Shown in pieces: positions 21,301-31,980 of a stretch of DNA of 64,000 nucleotides; within the stretch, counting starts at the first letter, position 1, and every line of letters starts with the position of its first letter. Below the pieces are notes generated by a model. The model searched no databases. It had not been told where the DNA came from and saw only the letters and a list, made by a program, of their open reading frames with translations. The translations under genes and the position numbers were made by a program. Source of the stretch: Peronospora farinosa (lineage: Eukaryota > Oomycota > Peronosporomycetes > Peronosporales > Peronosporaceae); assembly GCA_947646735.1 (NCBI GenBank), contig CANTFK010000228.1, forward strand, positions 62,001-126,000, read 5' to 3'.

Positions 21301-23301
21301 GCAAGCATGATACTGTTGTCTTCCTTTATTCGCTGAAGCACGTGATTGCGCGAAGTCCAACACAGACCTTTTTTTCGAAAAACTTGAGATATACTTGAGG
21401 TTAGCAGAGCCCGCTCTTGTTCCAGAGCAGATACCTCACGTGATCGATTCATTTCGTCTCGCACAAAACGCATCACGTGCAGCAGCGTCTCATCACGATT
21501 TGCAAAAGTCAGAAGACGCAGCATCCAATTTGATAAAGATTTTCGGTCGCGAGATTCCACGACTACCTGATTCTTAAGGAGATGTCCAGTGAGAAAGACA
21601 GCCATGAGCTGTTTTACCTCAACAGCACTGGCGCGAATTTGGAGTGATCGGCCACTTTCACACCTAAATGATTGCTGGTCGTGGGACAAACCAGAGGCTC
21701 CTACCCGCGTCACAAGCTGCTTTTGAATGGTAATCATCAGTAGTGAATATACACCCCGCTCCTTCTTCGTCAACAACGCCATGGTTGAACAAAGCAGATC
21801 GAGAATTTGCGATGGGTACTTTTCATCAATTACGGACTCTGTCGAAGCAGAAGCAATTCCGTGAAGGTGATCAAGGAACAAATGAGATGATGATGCTAGT
21901 GCACCAGCATTCCTCCGTGCAAGCTCTGAAAATCGTAATGCGATCACTTCCGCTACATTCCAGCATAGAGCACTTCGAGTTCGTTTCGCTGAATCAGTGT
22001 TGGCAAGCAGTAACAGTCTCTTTGGTTGGCTCGCAATTGTCAGTAAGAGAATCAAGGCCTGTTCATGTGCGATGTACGAAGCTCGATCAATGTTAAGCAC
22101 ACAAAGGGCGTTAAAATAACAACCATCTTACCTCCTCTTGTACATTACTTCTGGTCTCGATGAGAATGATCATAGTATTAACAGAAGTAGCAATCAATTT
22201 CGAGGCCAGCGTAATCTGGGTTGAAGCACGAAAACAAACCGCAAGAAGACAGCTACAGAATCGGATAAAGGACGGGAGCAGGTATGCCCACTCTGATCTT
22301 ATAAGCATTGAAGCAGCTTCACGCATCATTCGATCGTGTAGCCTCCCACTTTGAGCAACAACTGTTGTTGTCCTTACAGCCAGCTACATATAAACATAAC
22401 AATAGAAGAATATTATCAAGCATACGTAAGTAAGTACACATGAACCTCCTTAACGTCGCCTCCTCGCTTTATCAAAACACTTACTTCATTTTCTGCAGAT
22501 TTGCTCATCACGAGAGTCAGCAACACGATGTCAAACGTGGTCAATGAGTCCACATGTGTGATCAAGCGGAGAAGCGCTGTCAGTGCCACCGACCCCACAG
22601 TCGCATAGCGCCCAATTACCTCCATTGTGAGTGATAATGTGCCAGATTGAATACGATTACATTCAATTCGAAGTCGACCAAGGGCCTTTGGGGCCGACGA
22701 TTTGGTCACCATAGACAATAAGCTTTGCACCACCGCAGGTATATCTTCCTCCTCTGCAGCATCCAGCAGCGACTGCGTAATTTCTACTACAGTGTTCTTC
22801 TCACTAATGTCCAGTGGTATCTCAGCCAGAGACCCCATCACCGGCACCAGCAATGATCGGTCCGTTATAATTAGGTCCAGATAAGCTTGAACCACTAATT
22901 GTACGCATTCTTTAGACTGGTACGTCAACTTGGAGCATCAATGACATACAATAGGTCAATAATAACGTCAAGACAAACAAAAAATGACGTCTTGTCCGTA
23001 TCACCTTTGGCAAATGATAGATCAGTAGCACACGATGATTGCAAAAAAGGAGCAACGGTAAAATCTCTTCCGTCAGCTCACGCGTGGGCGTCACATAGTT
23101 TCCAAGTACTCGCAGGAGCGCGTTCACGTCATCACTCGAGTCGTCGGTGCCGCCGCTGCGTAGTCGCTCCAGTACCAGCTGCGCCGTCTGTACACGCTTT
23201 ACATTGCTTTCAGTGCGAAGCAGCCGTCTACACATGTCCAGTGCCTGCGCTATATCTCCATCGACTATCAGATCGCGGTGCTGCTCCATTGATGTAGCCA
23301 T
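18334..23301 (-). CDS. Fanconi anaemia ID-complex protein, FANCI-like
   Basis: Six exons read on minus join in phase: 23301-23005, 22928-22446, 22383-22132, 22058-20034, 19961-18865 and 18790-18334, giving 1536 residues. The protein is an all-helical solenoid with no catalytic motif. Family signatures from memory: MGSLAEIPLD...EEDIPAVVQSLLSMVTK resembles the shared FANCI/FANCD2 N-terminal region, LQIRASAVEVKQLM resembles the FANCI segment around its ubiquitinated lysine, and PLFSHGIQELQDFL the FANCI C-terminal region. It ends in an acidic run (DDETDFDDDEDLADSQD) and then a basic tail (KKQKKRHTRAK). Family members clamp DNA at interstrand crosslinks. FANCI is favoured over FANCD2, but length fits either. 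The exon joins are firm; the exact paralogue is not. Confidence 0.65.
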
Positions 23302-23650
23302 TATAAAGTTTCACGAATTTTACATTTGATTTCTAACTTGAATTTCACGTGAATTTTTACAAAAAGCACTGAATTAACCAGTGTCTAAAAATGGACAAAG
23401 AAACTTTAAACGTTTGGCCAGGAACACAACAGAAAAAAGCACAGGCACCATGTTAGCCGAAGATTACTATTTGTTTGCGAATGCTATAAAATTGAAAGCA
23501 AAATCTAAAAAAAATTATTTTGCGGCTGTCAAGAAGGTCTACATAAAGAGACTGAATATTTAAGCGAGAGTCACGGCATCATTATTTAGTTTTTTCATGT
23601 AGTCCTTGGAAGAAAAGCAATAGTTACTATCTAAGATAACGTACATTCCA
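23302..23650. other. intergenic between FANCI-like gene and retrotransposon block
   Basis: About 350 bp that must contain the promoter of the minus-strand gene. A Lys-rich frame of 60 codons (23381-23563, plus) has no recognisable relatives and I do not call it a gene. Confidence 0.5.
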
Positions 23651-23730
23651 TGTGTAACGGGCTAAAAGCTACACGGTTCGTAAAGTATCGAATACTTAAC
23701 GAGCAGGTCTAAAAGGGTACGTGGTGGGTC
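23651..23730 (+). repeat. truncated family C LTR, 5' end only
   Basis: It begins TGTAACGGGCTA and continues with GATACTTAAC-like sequence and AAAAGGGTACGT, matching the first roughly 80 bp of the LTR at 60954. The match then stops and pol-tail sequence of opposite orientation begins. No second end is present. Confidence 0.65.
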
Positions 23731-24631
23731 TTTCGATTCAAGTCTCGCGACTGACTTTGGATTTACGAGATGTGAGGACGAAGAATCATCAGGGGTATGA
23801 CCGACTGAAGAGGCGTTTGAACATACGTGAGCGACTGGCGATGAGAGATCCGCGTCAAACGCATGGTCCTCCTAGATCACAGAGTCCTCTATCGCCTCAC
23901 TCGTAAACGAGAAGTCTTTTTTGGATTCCCCGTCGCCCGATCGACAACGACTCTCGATTCACAGTCGACGTCACCATCGGTCTCGTTAGACCGATGTGGA
24001 TATGTGATCTCTTCTGGATGAACATATCGTTTCAGACGACCCACGTAAAACACTGGGTGCGTCTTCATATACGGTGGGAGAGTGAGCCTACACCTTAGGT
24101 ATCCAACCTCTTCGACCACCGTAAATGGCCCAATGAATCGGGGCGATAGCTTAGTAGTACCACCAGGTAGTACAGAAATTGCATTTTTAGGTAGGGTAGC
24201 AGTACTTGATAGCAATTTGTCCCCCACACTGAAGTGTTCATTGTTTTTGCGACCATGTTGGTCCGCATATTGTTTTTGCTGGTCCTGTACGCTTGCCATT
24301 GCGTCACGGACTTTACGTGTGATGGTTAATCGCTCATCCACGAAGCGCTGATCTTCGCTCACTCTTTTCGATCCTACCCGCCTATGACACCCCCAAGAGG
24401 TCGGTCATGGGTCGACGCTGCTGACAACACTATAGTGTTATCGTCTAGAAGCACATACATTTCTTGTCGTGCCTACCTATAGGTGTCATGACTACTGCTA
24501 GATTAGCAATGTCAACAGGGCAACTTTCGCCCATTTTGGCATTTGCACCCGAGCGAAGTGAGGGGCCCTTCCCTGATGAGACTCGGGATGCGCACAAACG
24601 AGACTGGCGTCCGAGGATGGCGCAGTCCGTT
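23731..24631 (-). mobile_element. family C copy 3, integrase C-terminal fragment
   Basis: On minus, 23889-24362 encodes the integrase C-terminal region, with MSEDQRFVDERLTITRKVRD, VGDKLLSSTATLP, LSPRFIGPFTVVEEVGYLR and HPVFYVGRLKRYV. It is nearly identical to 59028-59492. Upstream sequence to 24631 matches 58760-59027 of copy 2 in reverse. On plus, 23721-23906 is an open frame (VSRLTLDLRDVRTKNHQGYD), the same coiled-coil antisense peptide seen at 59483-59668. The fragment ends abruptly where the family A LTR begins. Confidence 0.88.
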
Positions 24632-24973
24632 TGTAATGGGCTACATTACACACATAGTATTAACACAAATAAACAATTACATGTGTAGGCAGGTGCTGGG
24701 CCCGAATAGCGGGCACAGCGTGGTAATTTATCATTGGTTTATTATTGGGCCTAAAGTCCCCAATATGGACCAATGATAAATCAACCTGAAATTGTGTGGT
24801 TCCCGAAAGGCGGGAACACTGTCGTATTTATTACGACTAAAATCTTCGTAATCAGTACGAATTAAAACCAAAATAAAAATCAGAGTTAAATTTACTTAAT
24901 ACCTAATACTTGGGCTTGAGTCTTCCTCGAGCGCGCGTGTAAGCTAGTGACGGTACGTTCTAGCCCCGTTACA
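24632..24973 (+). repeat. family A LTR 1 (left end of tandem array)
   Basis: A 342-bp LTR beginning TGTAATGGGCTACATTACA and ending CCCCGTTACA. It is followed by the primer-binding site TGGTAGCACTTTGTA at 24976-24990. It matches the LTRs at 39702 and 47022 but carries more differences from those two than they do from each other. Left flanking 5 bp is CCGTT. Confidence 0.93.
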
Positions 24974-24999
24974 CCTGGTAGCACTTTGTATTTCTTCCT

Positions 25000-26039
25000 A
25001 TGCCCGAGTTTGGGATGAGCGAATCGTCGTACTTTGACGCTCCAGATTTATTTCTGGAGCACTCGACCTTCCCCCATCTTACTGGTGTTGAGTGGGATGC
25101 CCTTAATCGCCTCGCGGCAATATCGGGAGAGGCATTCGTCGCGTCGTTGATGAGACCAGCGACCCCTGACGCGCAACGTCTCACCATACATGAGTTTATG
25201 GCACGCGAGCCAACCGGCGAGGCTTAACTCCCTCGCGCCCTTCACGTAATGAGGCCGTGAAGATGGAAACCTCCTCCTACTCTGGAGAAGGTAAGGACCG
25301 GTTGTCGCTGAATCGGTGGTTCCGAGAAGTTGATATCGCCATCGCCTCGAGACTTCTTGAGGCTCCCCAGGCGAAGGTCAACTTTCTTCTTTCCCGCCTC
25401 ACCGGGAAGGCCAAGGAGTGGGCCCTTGGTAAGCTCGTTGTGGACGAGCAGGCGCTCCCCACCCTGTATACCATCCAGGACGATCTTCGTCTTGCTTTCG
25501 AGCCACCACAAGAGGAGAAACTGGTGCGATCAAGATTCCTGTCGATGCGACAGGGTAAAATGGCGATGCGCGACTACGTACAGATGGCTAGGCATCTGGC
25601 GTCGTGTATTATCACGCACCCCATGGACATGTACACGCAGGTAAATGTCTTTGTGAATGGTATGCGTGAGGGGCAGACCCGCTTATCGCTGGAGCGCGCC
25701 GAGCCTGCCACATTGGAGGAGGCATTCGCCATCGCACTCCGTGAAGACTTTAGGGTCACAAAGGCATATGCCAAACCCTCGGTCGTCAGCGTTCCCCGTC
25801 CATCTGGTCCAGAACCTGTGGAGATCGACGTTATTGAGTCGTCGGGTGACCGGCGACGTGTCATTTCCCATAAGGGTGACGCTCGCACCGGGCGTCAAAT
25901 GGTTAGCTTTCGTTGTCGCAAGCCAGGACATCGCGCGGCAGAGTGCCGTGCGCCAGCCCCATTATCGGTGCAAGTAGTGGACGCCCATCATGAGGGTGCT
26001 GTACCGGCCGCACGTCCAAAAAACGGTCGGGACCAGTAG
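25000..26039 (+). pseudogene. gag of family A unit 1
   Basis: Two open stretches. 25000-25227 is a 75-residue leader ending in a stop, shared with unit 2. 25257-26039 is a 260-residue Gag core starting [20 protein letters not shown], with the capsid pattern [41 protein letters not shown] and [14 protein letters not shown]. The terminal zinc knuckle reads [14 protein letters not shown]: its first Cys is Ser here but Cys in unit 2. The family B Gag is one frame across the equivalent leader junction, so the leader stop is probably a lesion. Confidence 0.8.
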
Positions 26040-26083
26040 GTGCAGGGCGCCCTACTGGTTGGAAAGGAGGTCCGGGTCCCCCG

Positions 26084-26482
26084 GTGGCAGCCCAACCTTC
26101 CAATCCTCCTGCGTTACGCGCACGGTTAAATGCCACCACTACGAGTGGTGATTCACGTCTGATTATTGTCAGTTTACATGTCGCCGGCGTCCGGCGACCT
26201 CTGCGAGCACTCCTGGACTCAGGAGCAACAAAAAATTTCTTTCGTGAATCTTGTTTGTCGATGCTGCCTCCCAGCATTCAGGTCCGTGAGGGACCTGGCC
26301 AAGTCTTCGTCAAGCTGGCTGACGGGAAACCACACCGCGTATCGCGGCGCGAAGTGCCGTTGCCGTACACGTTTGATGGCTTTCGCAGTAATGATGATTT
26401 CTTGGTGATCGCGATGAATTATGCATTCGATTGCATACTGGGCATGCCATGGTTGGCACGTTATAAGCCCCAGATCGACTAA
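26084..26482 (+). pseudogene. aspartic protease of family A unit 1
   Basis: This retropepsin domain has the catalytic LLDSGATKNFFRES and the downstream flap-like AMNYAFDCILGMPWLARY. It ends at a TAA where family B has Trp (QPKIDW), so the frame is probably cut by a nonsense change shared with unit 2. It would process Gag-Pol in an active copy. Confidence 0.8.
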
Positions 26483-26676
26483 TTAGCTAGATCATTGAGA
26501 CGTCGACGCAAGTTCGACGTCACTGTAGTATGTACTCATCTCTTGGTGTCTCCAAGTGACTGGCCGAATGCCAACGTCGTGGATCGTGATTCCACGACGT
26601 TGGCGGTGCACAAAGCGAGCGATGACCTCTCTGCACTGCTTGTGCTGTTCTTAGAGGCACAAGTGACAGTGAATTC

Positions 26677-27349
26677 TTGCCAGAAAGCGAAGAGGACGAC
26701 GGGGACGACGCGGTCGAACAGGGGTTCCCGCGCGTCATTAATGCGGTTGAACAGGGGTTCCCGCAAGTGAATGCAGTGGTTGAACCGGGGTTCCCATCTG
26801 CACCTATTGTGGTCGAGCAGGGGATCCCACAAGGGCATTGTGACGACGAGCAAGAGCTCGACAGAGATTGTGACGTGGACGGACAGGAGTCCCCACGCGA
26901 GAGCATGATGGTCGAACCGGGGTTCCCATCATCACCCACTGTGGTCGAACCGAGGTTCCCACATGGGCATACTGTGGTTGAGCAGGGGCTCCCACACGGG
27001 TTTACGGCGGCCGAGCAGGAGCTTCCGCATCAAGTGTCGACGGTCGAGTTTGGGGTACTCCCGTCCAGTGTTTCCGGCATCTTGGATGAAGACATTCAGT
27101 GCCTAGAGGGGGGTGATGGTTTATCACCTGACTGCGGTTCGCCAGCTTCGAGTAGCGACTCGAAGCACGATGGGGACAACAGCATCTAGAATTTAGCGTT
27201 GGGTTTTGTCCACGATATCGTGTACGTGGAAGGGAATCCTCAAAGGCGCCAATATATCGAGGTCGAGAGTCCTCCTCGTCATGCGTCTTCCATAACAAGC
27301 CTTTCTGGGATTTTCTGGAAGCATTTTCTACGTGACCTTAAGGGAGGCA
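26677..27349 (+). pseudogene. protease-RT linker with VEQGFP repeats, unit 1
   Basis: The frame encodes a degenerate tandem array of short units built on V-E-Q/P-G-F/L-P (26720-27010), then an acidic stretch. A TAG at about 27187, absent from unit 2, stops it. The family B element is inserted after 27349, cutting the linker in two. No catalytic motif is present. Confidence 0.7.
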
Positions 27350-27354
27350 CTGTG
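27350..27354. repeat. left target-site duplication of family B element (CTGTG)
   Basis: CTGTG here and at 35046-35050 flank the family B element exactly. In uninterrupted unit 2 the same place (around 42420) has a single CTGTG. Confidence 0.95.
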
Positions 27355-27672
27355 TGTAACGGGCTAAGGATCCGTTACCGTCTTACACTAAAAGGGCGTT
27401 GAGGAAGCGCTCTTAATTAACTCGTAAATATAACTCTGTTTTATCTTTTGCTTTGTTTTAATTCACAGTAAGTGCGAATATGTTCCCTAGCTCATGGGAA
27501 CCACTCAATATGGAAGTCAATTTATTATTGGCTAGTTATTAGGTCTGGCACCCCAATAATAAATCAATAAGAAAATGACGCGCAGTATCCGCTAATCGGA
27601 TACTGCCCTATGCCTACTTATGTAATTATGTATTAATCCTATAACTATTTATGTAATAGGTAGACCCCTACA
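27355..27672 (-). repeat. 3' LTR of family B element
   Basis: 318 bp. On plus it begins TGTAACGGGC and ends GACCCCTACA. About ten differences from its partner at 34725 are visible by eye, so the insertion is not very recent. The complement of the polypurine tract follows on the right (27673-27690). Confidence 0.92.
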
Positions 27673-27784
27673 TCATCCCCCTCTTTAAGTTGCGCTTACC
27701 TCAACGTAAGCGCGAATCGCAGAAAGTTTCTTCTTGACCAACGGCGTAACTCCGAACCTGCTCAGTTAAGCCTAACTGAGCAGC

Positions 27785-29239
27785 ATGGACACTAGGCGCC
27801 CACGAAACAATGTCTCTGAAAGCCAGAACTGGGAACACCAAGCGACAATCCGTAGAGAGCAGGCGCCGCAGGTCATGGATGGGGACTTGAAACCGTGGCG
27901 CTTGTATGGTCTTGAAGGTGCTGTCGATCCCGAGTCACTGGAGGTCATGAAGGACCTTTTCACGCGATACCGTACAGTGAGAGGCAAGGCGACGAACAAC
28001 GCATATACCGACGATGCGTTGCAGAGGTCTTGGTGTGCCTTCATCAGGCGCTGGAGCGCGAGCCGACGTGAAGGGACGTCCTTCACGTCCTGGTTAGACG
28101 GTCGCGAGGGAACGCGTGAAGGAACGTCCTTCACGTCCTGGTTAGACGGTCGCGAGGGAACGCGTGATGGACACGCTATTGGCGACCTGCGCCGGCGCAT
28201 CTGTCGTATGACTTGTGACGAGTATCACCTTTGTTACGTCCACATTCGGGAGGGATGTCCAACGTGCAACGTGGGCAGGTCGCGACCGGTCCGGCAGGAA
28301 TGGGACGACTTAGTGTGTGCGCGAGGCATGCCCGACCATATTCGTCCATGAATTGCCCGTTATGAGAGAAGCCTTTCGGAGCTCCAGATGTCCGAGCTAC
28401 GGCGAGTGAGAACGCGTCCTTACGATCGCCGACGGCATTCACGTAGCCGAGATCGTCAACCGTATCATCTATATGCTCCCGAGCCTCGTAATAGGTCTCG
28501 GTCTCGGAGTCGCTCGGGAGGTCGTCGTGGTTTCGTTGCTCGCGAGCATTACGGCTCGCGAGATCGAGGATGGAACCGTCAGCGTCGGTCGCGATCACCG
28601 TCTTTCTACGGGACTCGTAGTCCTCGACCACGTCCGGGACATCTTGGGACAGCGTGCTCGATGGCTCCCATGTATCGTCCGCCGGGGAATATCCCAACCA
28701 GCGAACCCTGTAATGCTTCTCGACACGCTTCTTCATGGGCGCCGAGTTGTTACTCGGCGCATAAAACTTATGATCCTCGTGATCGACAATTCGGTCGACA
28801 ATCTAGCTTCGCGCACCCGATGCATCAACTAAGGGAGGAGGAGCATCACGACGGAAGATCTCTGGCGATGGGCGCCGATTCTCGTAATCGGGCTCCTGTG
28901 CAGTCGAATGATGAGCTGCGTCTACTTCACGCTGAAGTCGAGGAATCGAAGAATGCCCTACTTGATGCTCGCGAGATGGCTGAGAGAGCTCAAGATCGTG
29001 CGGATGCTGCGACTGAGGCTGCTGAGCGGACTCGACGTGAGCAGCTGGTACTGGTTGAGCGCCTACGTCAACTTGAGAAGACTGCGTTCGGAGGACCCCA
29101 GCAGATCGAGTCTGCACGCATTCGGGCAGGACTTGGTCCCAGTCGTCGTCAACGTCGTCGTCAAGGGATGTCGTATTTCGAGCCGGCACAGAAGAGCGGG
29201 GAAGATTCGAAGGGAGATTTGCCGGCAGGTAAGCCTTGA
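27785..29239 (+). CDS. antisense accessory ORF of family B (RS-rich/coiled-coil protein)
   Basis: One frame of 485 codons on the strand opposite gag-pol, broken only by a TGA at 28349. It starts 113 bp inside the 3' LTR. Residues about 30-190 are a conserved domain (LKPWRLYGLEGA, LQRSWCAFIRRWS, GDLRRRICRM, LCYVHIREGCPTC). Then comes an Arg/Ser-rich region (RRRHSRSRDR, RNRSRSRSRSGGRRG) and a C-terminal coiled coil (AEVEESKNALLDAREMAERA) ending in RRQRRRQGMSYFEPAQK. Family A has a homologous frame in the same place. The part up to 28176 lies beyond the pol stop; the rest is antisense to chromodomain and pol tail. A 48-bp tandem duplication at about 28069-28164 repeats EGTSFTSWLDGREGTR. Function unknown; a nuclear or RNA-binding role is only suggested by composition. 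Confidence 0.7.
28176..28736 (-). pseudogene. chromodomain and pol tail of family B
   Basis: The chromodomain core KHYRVRWLGYSPADDTWEPS is followed by LSQDVPDVVEDYE. Such domains at the integrase C-terminus target chromoviruses to modified histones. The frame continues in an acidic/polar tail entirely opposite the antisense ORF. It is separated by a frame break from the integrase frame to its right. Confidence 0.8.
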
Positions 29240-30257
29240 GGCGCCCGACATAGAACGTCGGGTGCAAACGCATAGATGTAGGTATGTCTAGCGTGTAAGC
29301 GTCACCATGCACCTTAACAACCCGAAATGGGCCAATATATCTTGGCGCTAACTTATTAGCGCCCAAATTCGTCACTGAGGTGTTCGGTAATCCACTTGTT
29401 GATAACAATACTCTGTCACCTTCACGAAATATCAACATATTCTTTCGTCCTCTTCTGTCAGCATTCTCCTTTTGCTTGTCGACTGCCTCTTGTAATGCAT
29501 CACGCACAAAACGCGTGATTCCTTGTCGTAATAGTAGGAATTCGGTTACTGCAGCCGAACTTACAGGCGACGTCTTCTCCTTTGGAGCAAAATTGGCAAC
29601 GGAAGACGCGATGGAAAGCATCGCGTCAGGAGTCGATATGCCGTTGTTCACGAAATTACCAGGAATAGGTGCATCGGCAGCAACCTTATGCGCATCGTAA
29701 TTAATCATCAATAGTTTCGGCGCAATTCCATCCGTAGATACTCCCCCACCAAGTTTGTAAACAGGGTGTTCTGAAGCTGAGAGAGCAAGAAGCGCCGGAA
29801 CGCGAGGATGCCTCGCGTTGTTAACGAAAAAGGGCGTCAACCCGGTTGACGCGTGGACAGCATTGTTGATTGCAAACTCTGCAAGTGGAAGAAATGAACT
29901 CCATGACGAGAATGATGTTGCATAACTGCGCAAGACATCTTCGAGTACTCTGTTGACACGCTCCGTTTGCCCATCCGTCTCTGGATGGGCCGCCGTAGAC
30001 ATAAGAAACCGCGTGCCTAATAGCTGGAATAATTCGGCCCAGAAAGCCGAAGTGAAACGCGGGTCACGGTCCAAAACAATAGATTCTGGCAAGCCGTGAT
30101 GCCTAAAGATAAGATCAATGAAGATCTTCGCTGTCGTCTCCGCCTTAATTTTGGCGGAGACCGGAGCAAAATGCACCATTTTGCTGAATCGATCCACTAG
30201 AACCAATACGCCCGTGCGTTTCTGTTCATCCGGTGGAAGGCCAAAGATAAAATCCAT
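28803..30257 (-). CDS. integrase core and C-terminal domain of family B
   Basis: 484 residues. The rve core has the catalytic D,D,E: VLVDRFSKMVHF (Asp), IVLDRDPRFTSAFW (Asp) and AHPETDGQTERVNRVLEDV (Glu). The GPY/F-type C-terminal domain follows (LAPRYIGPFRVVKV, HPTFYVGRLKAYLP), then a polar linker. The core is open and looks catalytically complete, but it is cut off from the RNase H/zinc-binding frame by a frameshift near 30250. Confidence 0.88.
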   Translation of the reverse strand: MDFIFGLPPDEQKRTGVLVLVDRFSKMVHFAPVSAKIKAETTAKIFIDLIFRHHGLPESIVLDRDPRFTSAFWAELFQLLGTRFLMSTAAHPETDGQTERVNRVLEDVLRSYATSFSSWSSFLPLAEFAINNAVHASTGLTPFFVNNARHPRVPALLALSASEHPVYKLGGGVSTDGIAPKLLMINYDAHKVAADAPIPGNFVNNGISTPDAMLSIASSVANFAPKEKTSPVSSAAVTEFLLLRQGITRFVRDALQEAVDKQKENADRRGRKNMLIFREGDRVLLSTSGLPNTSVTNLGANKLAPRYIGPFRVVKVHGDAYTLDIPTSMRLHPTFYVGRLKAYLPANLPSNLPRSSVPARNTTSLDDDVDDDWDQVLPECVQTRSAGVLRTQSSQVDVGAQPVPAAHVESAQQPQSQHPHDLELSQPSREHQVGHSSIPRLQREVDAAHHSTAQEPDYENRRPSPEIFRRDAPPPLVDASGARS

Positions 30258-31230
30258 GCTGACCGAGCGCCAGCTTCAGTAGCAATCGGAAGAGGACGCA
30301 ATGGGGCATGTAAAGACGGCGCAGGCTTCACACGCTGACAGGTTTCACAGGAGCGCACCCATTTCTGGATGTATTTATACATTCGCGGCCAGAAGAATAC
30401 GCGAGAAATAGCTGCAAACGTCTTCTCGCGACCCAGGTGTCCGCCAGCTGGGCTGTCGTGAAATTCATGAACCAATCGGGCTCGAAGGTCGTCATCAGCA
30501 GGGACGACGACACGCGGGGAATCAAAGACGTCCATCGTGTACGTCAGCAACGGATCGTCAAGCGCGTAACGCTTGATGTTGTCGCGTGTTGGTTTCGTCA
30601 ACTTCGCGAGTAATTTTTCGCTCGGGTCCCTGAGATAGTTGATGATTCCCGCATAGAAGGAATCATTCGCGTAGGATTCAGCGATCTGAATTCGGATCGA
30701 AAGCACGGGGGTCGAAATCATCGCATTAAGCCCCAGCCCAATACAACACGCACAGGTATCTTCGTCGTCATCAACATACTCCGTTTGATAACCCATATCA
30801 CGCCGAGGATCGTAATCAGGACGACGAGAAAGCGCGTCAGCGAGAATGGTTTTCTTGCCAGGCTTGTAATGCACCACAAAATTATACTCGGCAAAAAATG
30901 ACAACCACCGTGCCATACGCTGGGACAAGTAAGGACTCTTGACGGCGGTACGCAATGATGCGTGATCTGTGTATATAGAGAACATCTTTTCGCCGAGAAA
31001 ATATACTCTAAACTTGATTAGCGCGTAACGCATAGCCAAAGTTCCTTGTCGTGTACCGGATAATTTTTCTCGGCAGGTTTCATCTGTCGTGATTGAAAAC
31101 TCACGACGCGCTCTCGATCCTCGTCATCAAATTGCATGAGAGCACATCCTATAGCGAAATTACTCGCGTCGCACACGACGTGGAATGACTTAGAGTCATC
31201 AGGTAACATCAGCACCGGTGCCTCGAACAA
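30197..31230 (-). pseudogene. RNase H and integrase zinc-binding region of family B
   Basis: Two frames overlap around 31018-31039. The first has the RNase H start (FHVVCDASNFAIGCALMQFD, NYPVHDKELW). The second continues MRYALIKFRVYFLG, YTDHASLRT and ILADALSRRPDYDP, then the integrase HHCC zinc finger (HDSPAGGHLGREKTFAAI, SCETCQRVKP). The frame break lies at the RNase H DKEL motif, where LAMRY has become LCVTR. Confidence 0.82.
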
Positions 31231-31272
31231 TCTCTTCTTTACGGAGTCGAAGGCAGATTGATGTTCTGCCGT

Positions 31273-31980
31273 TCATAACCATACTGCATCTTTCTTGAGC
31301 AAAGTCGATAATGGCTGCATTAGCTCAGCATAGTTCTTCGTATACTTATGCAAGTAATTCGCCAGACCGATCCATTGACGTAATTCAGTTTGGTTCCTGG
31401 GCGTTGGCCAGGAACAGATCGATGAGATCTTCTCAGGATCAGCGCGGGAACCTTCCTTGCTGACGTAGCAACCGAGTACTGGAATCTCGGGAGCGCAGAA
31501 GACACATTTCTTCAAATTCGCATACAATTTATTCTCGCGCATAACTTGAAACACCTGCTTCAAGTGTCGAAGGTGTACCTCCGTAGCACTGAGCTTTTGC
31601 TCAGCGCGGCTGTGAACGAAAATGTCGTCAAAGTAGCTCGGCGCAAAGTCGCGAAGTGGGCGAAGTACTTGTGTCACCATCCGATTGAACGTAGCTGGAG
31701 CATTCTTAAGGCCTTGTGGCATGACTAGCCACTCCCAAAGCATCCCGCTTGGGGTGCTGACCGCAGTGAACGGAATGTCACTGTCCCTCATGAGGATCTG
31801 ATAGAAACCGTCTGTCAGATCTATGTAGCTGTATATCTCGCTCCCGGACATGGTATTCAATACCATGTCTTTTCGAGGGATAGGCGTTTGAGCCGGGATC
31901 GTGGCGTCATTCAGCTTGTTGAAGGCGTGCACAATGCGCCAACCGCCGGTGGCTTTCTTCACACAGAGAGTCGGACTCAA
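31273..31980 (-). CDS. reverse transcriptase palm of family B
   Basis: 235 residues. It has the RT motifs TLCVKKATGGWRIVHAFNKL, YSYIDLTDGFYQILM, WLVMPQGLKNAPATFNRM and the catalytic SYFDDIFVHSRAE, then the connection LRQWIGLANYLHKYTKNYAE. The N-terminal RT residues upstream (to about 32360) are present in broken frames. Confidence 0.88.
   Translation of the reverse strand: MSPTLCVKKATGGWRIVHAFNKLNDATIPAQTPIPRKDMVLNTMSGSEIYSYIDLTDGFYQILMRDSDIPFTAVSTPSGMLWEWLVMPQGLKNAPATFNRMVTQVLRPLRDFAPSYFDDIFVHSRAEQKLSATEVHLRHLKQVFQVMRENKLYANLKKCVFCAPEIPVLGCYVSKEGSRADPEKISSICSWPTPRNQTELRQWIGLANYLHKYTKNYAELMQPLSTLLKKDAVWL

Noticed and set aside
18307..22884. Plus-strand frames across the FANCI-like gene
   Set aside because: They are shadows of a minus-strand gene whose six exons join in phase.
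23381..23563. 60-codon Lys-rich frame
   Set aside because: Composition follows the AT-rich intergenic DNA and there is no supporting motif.
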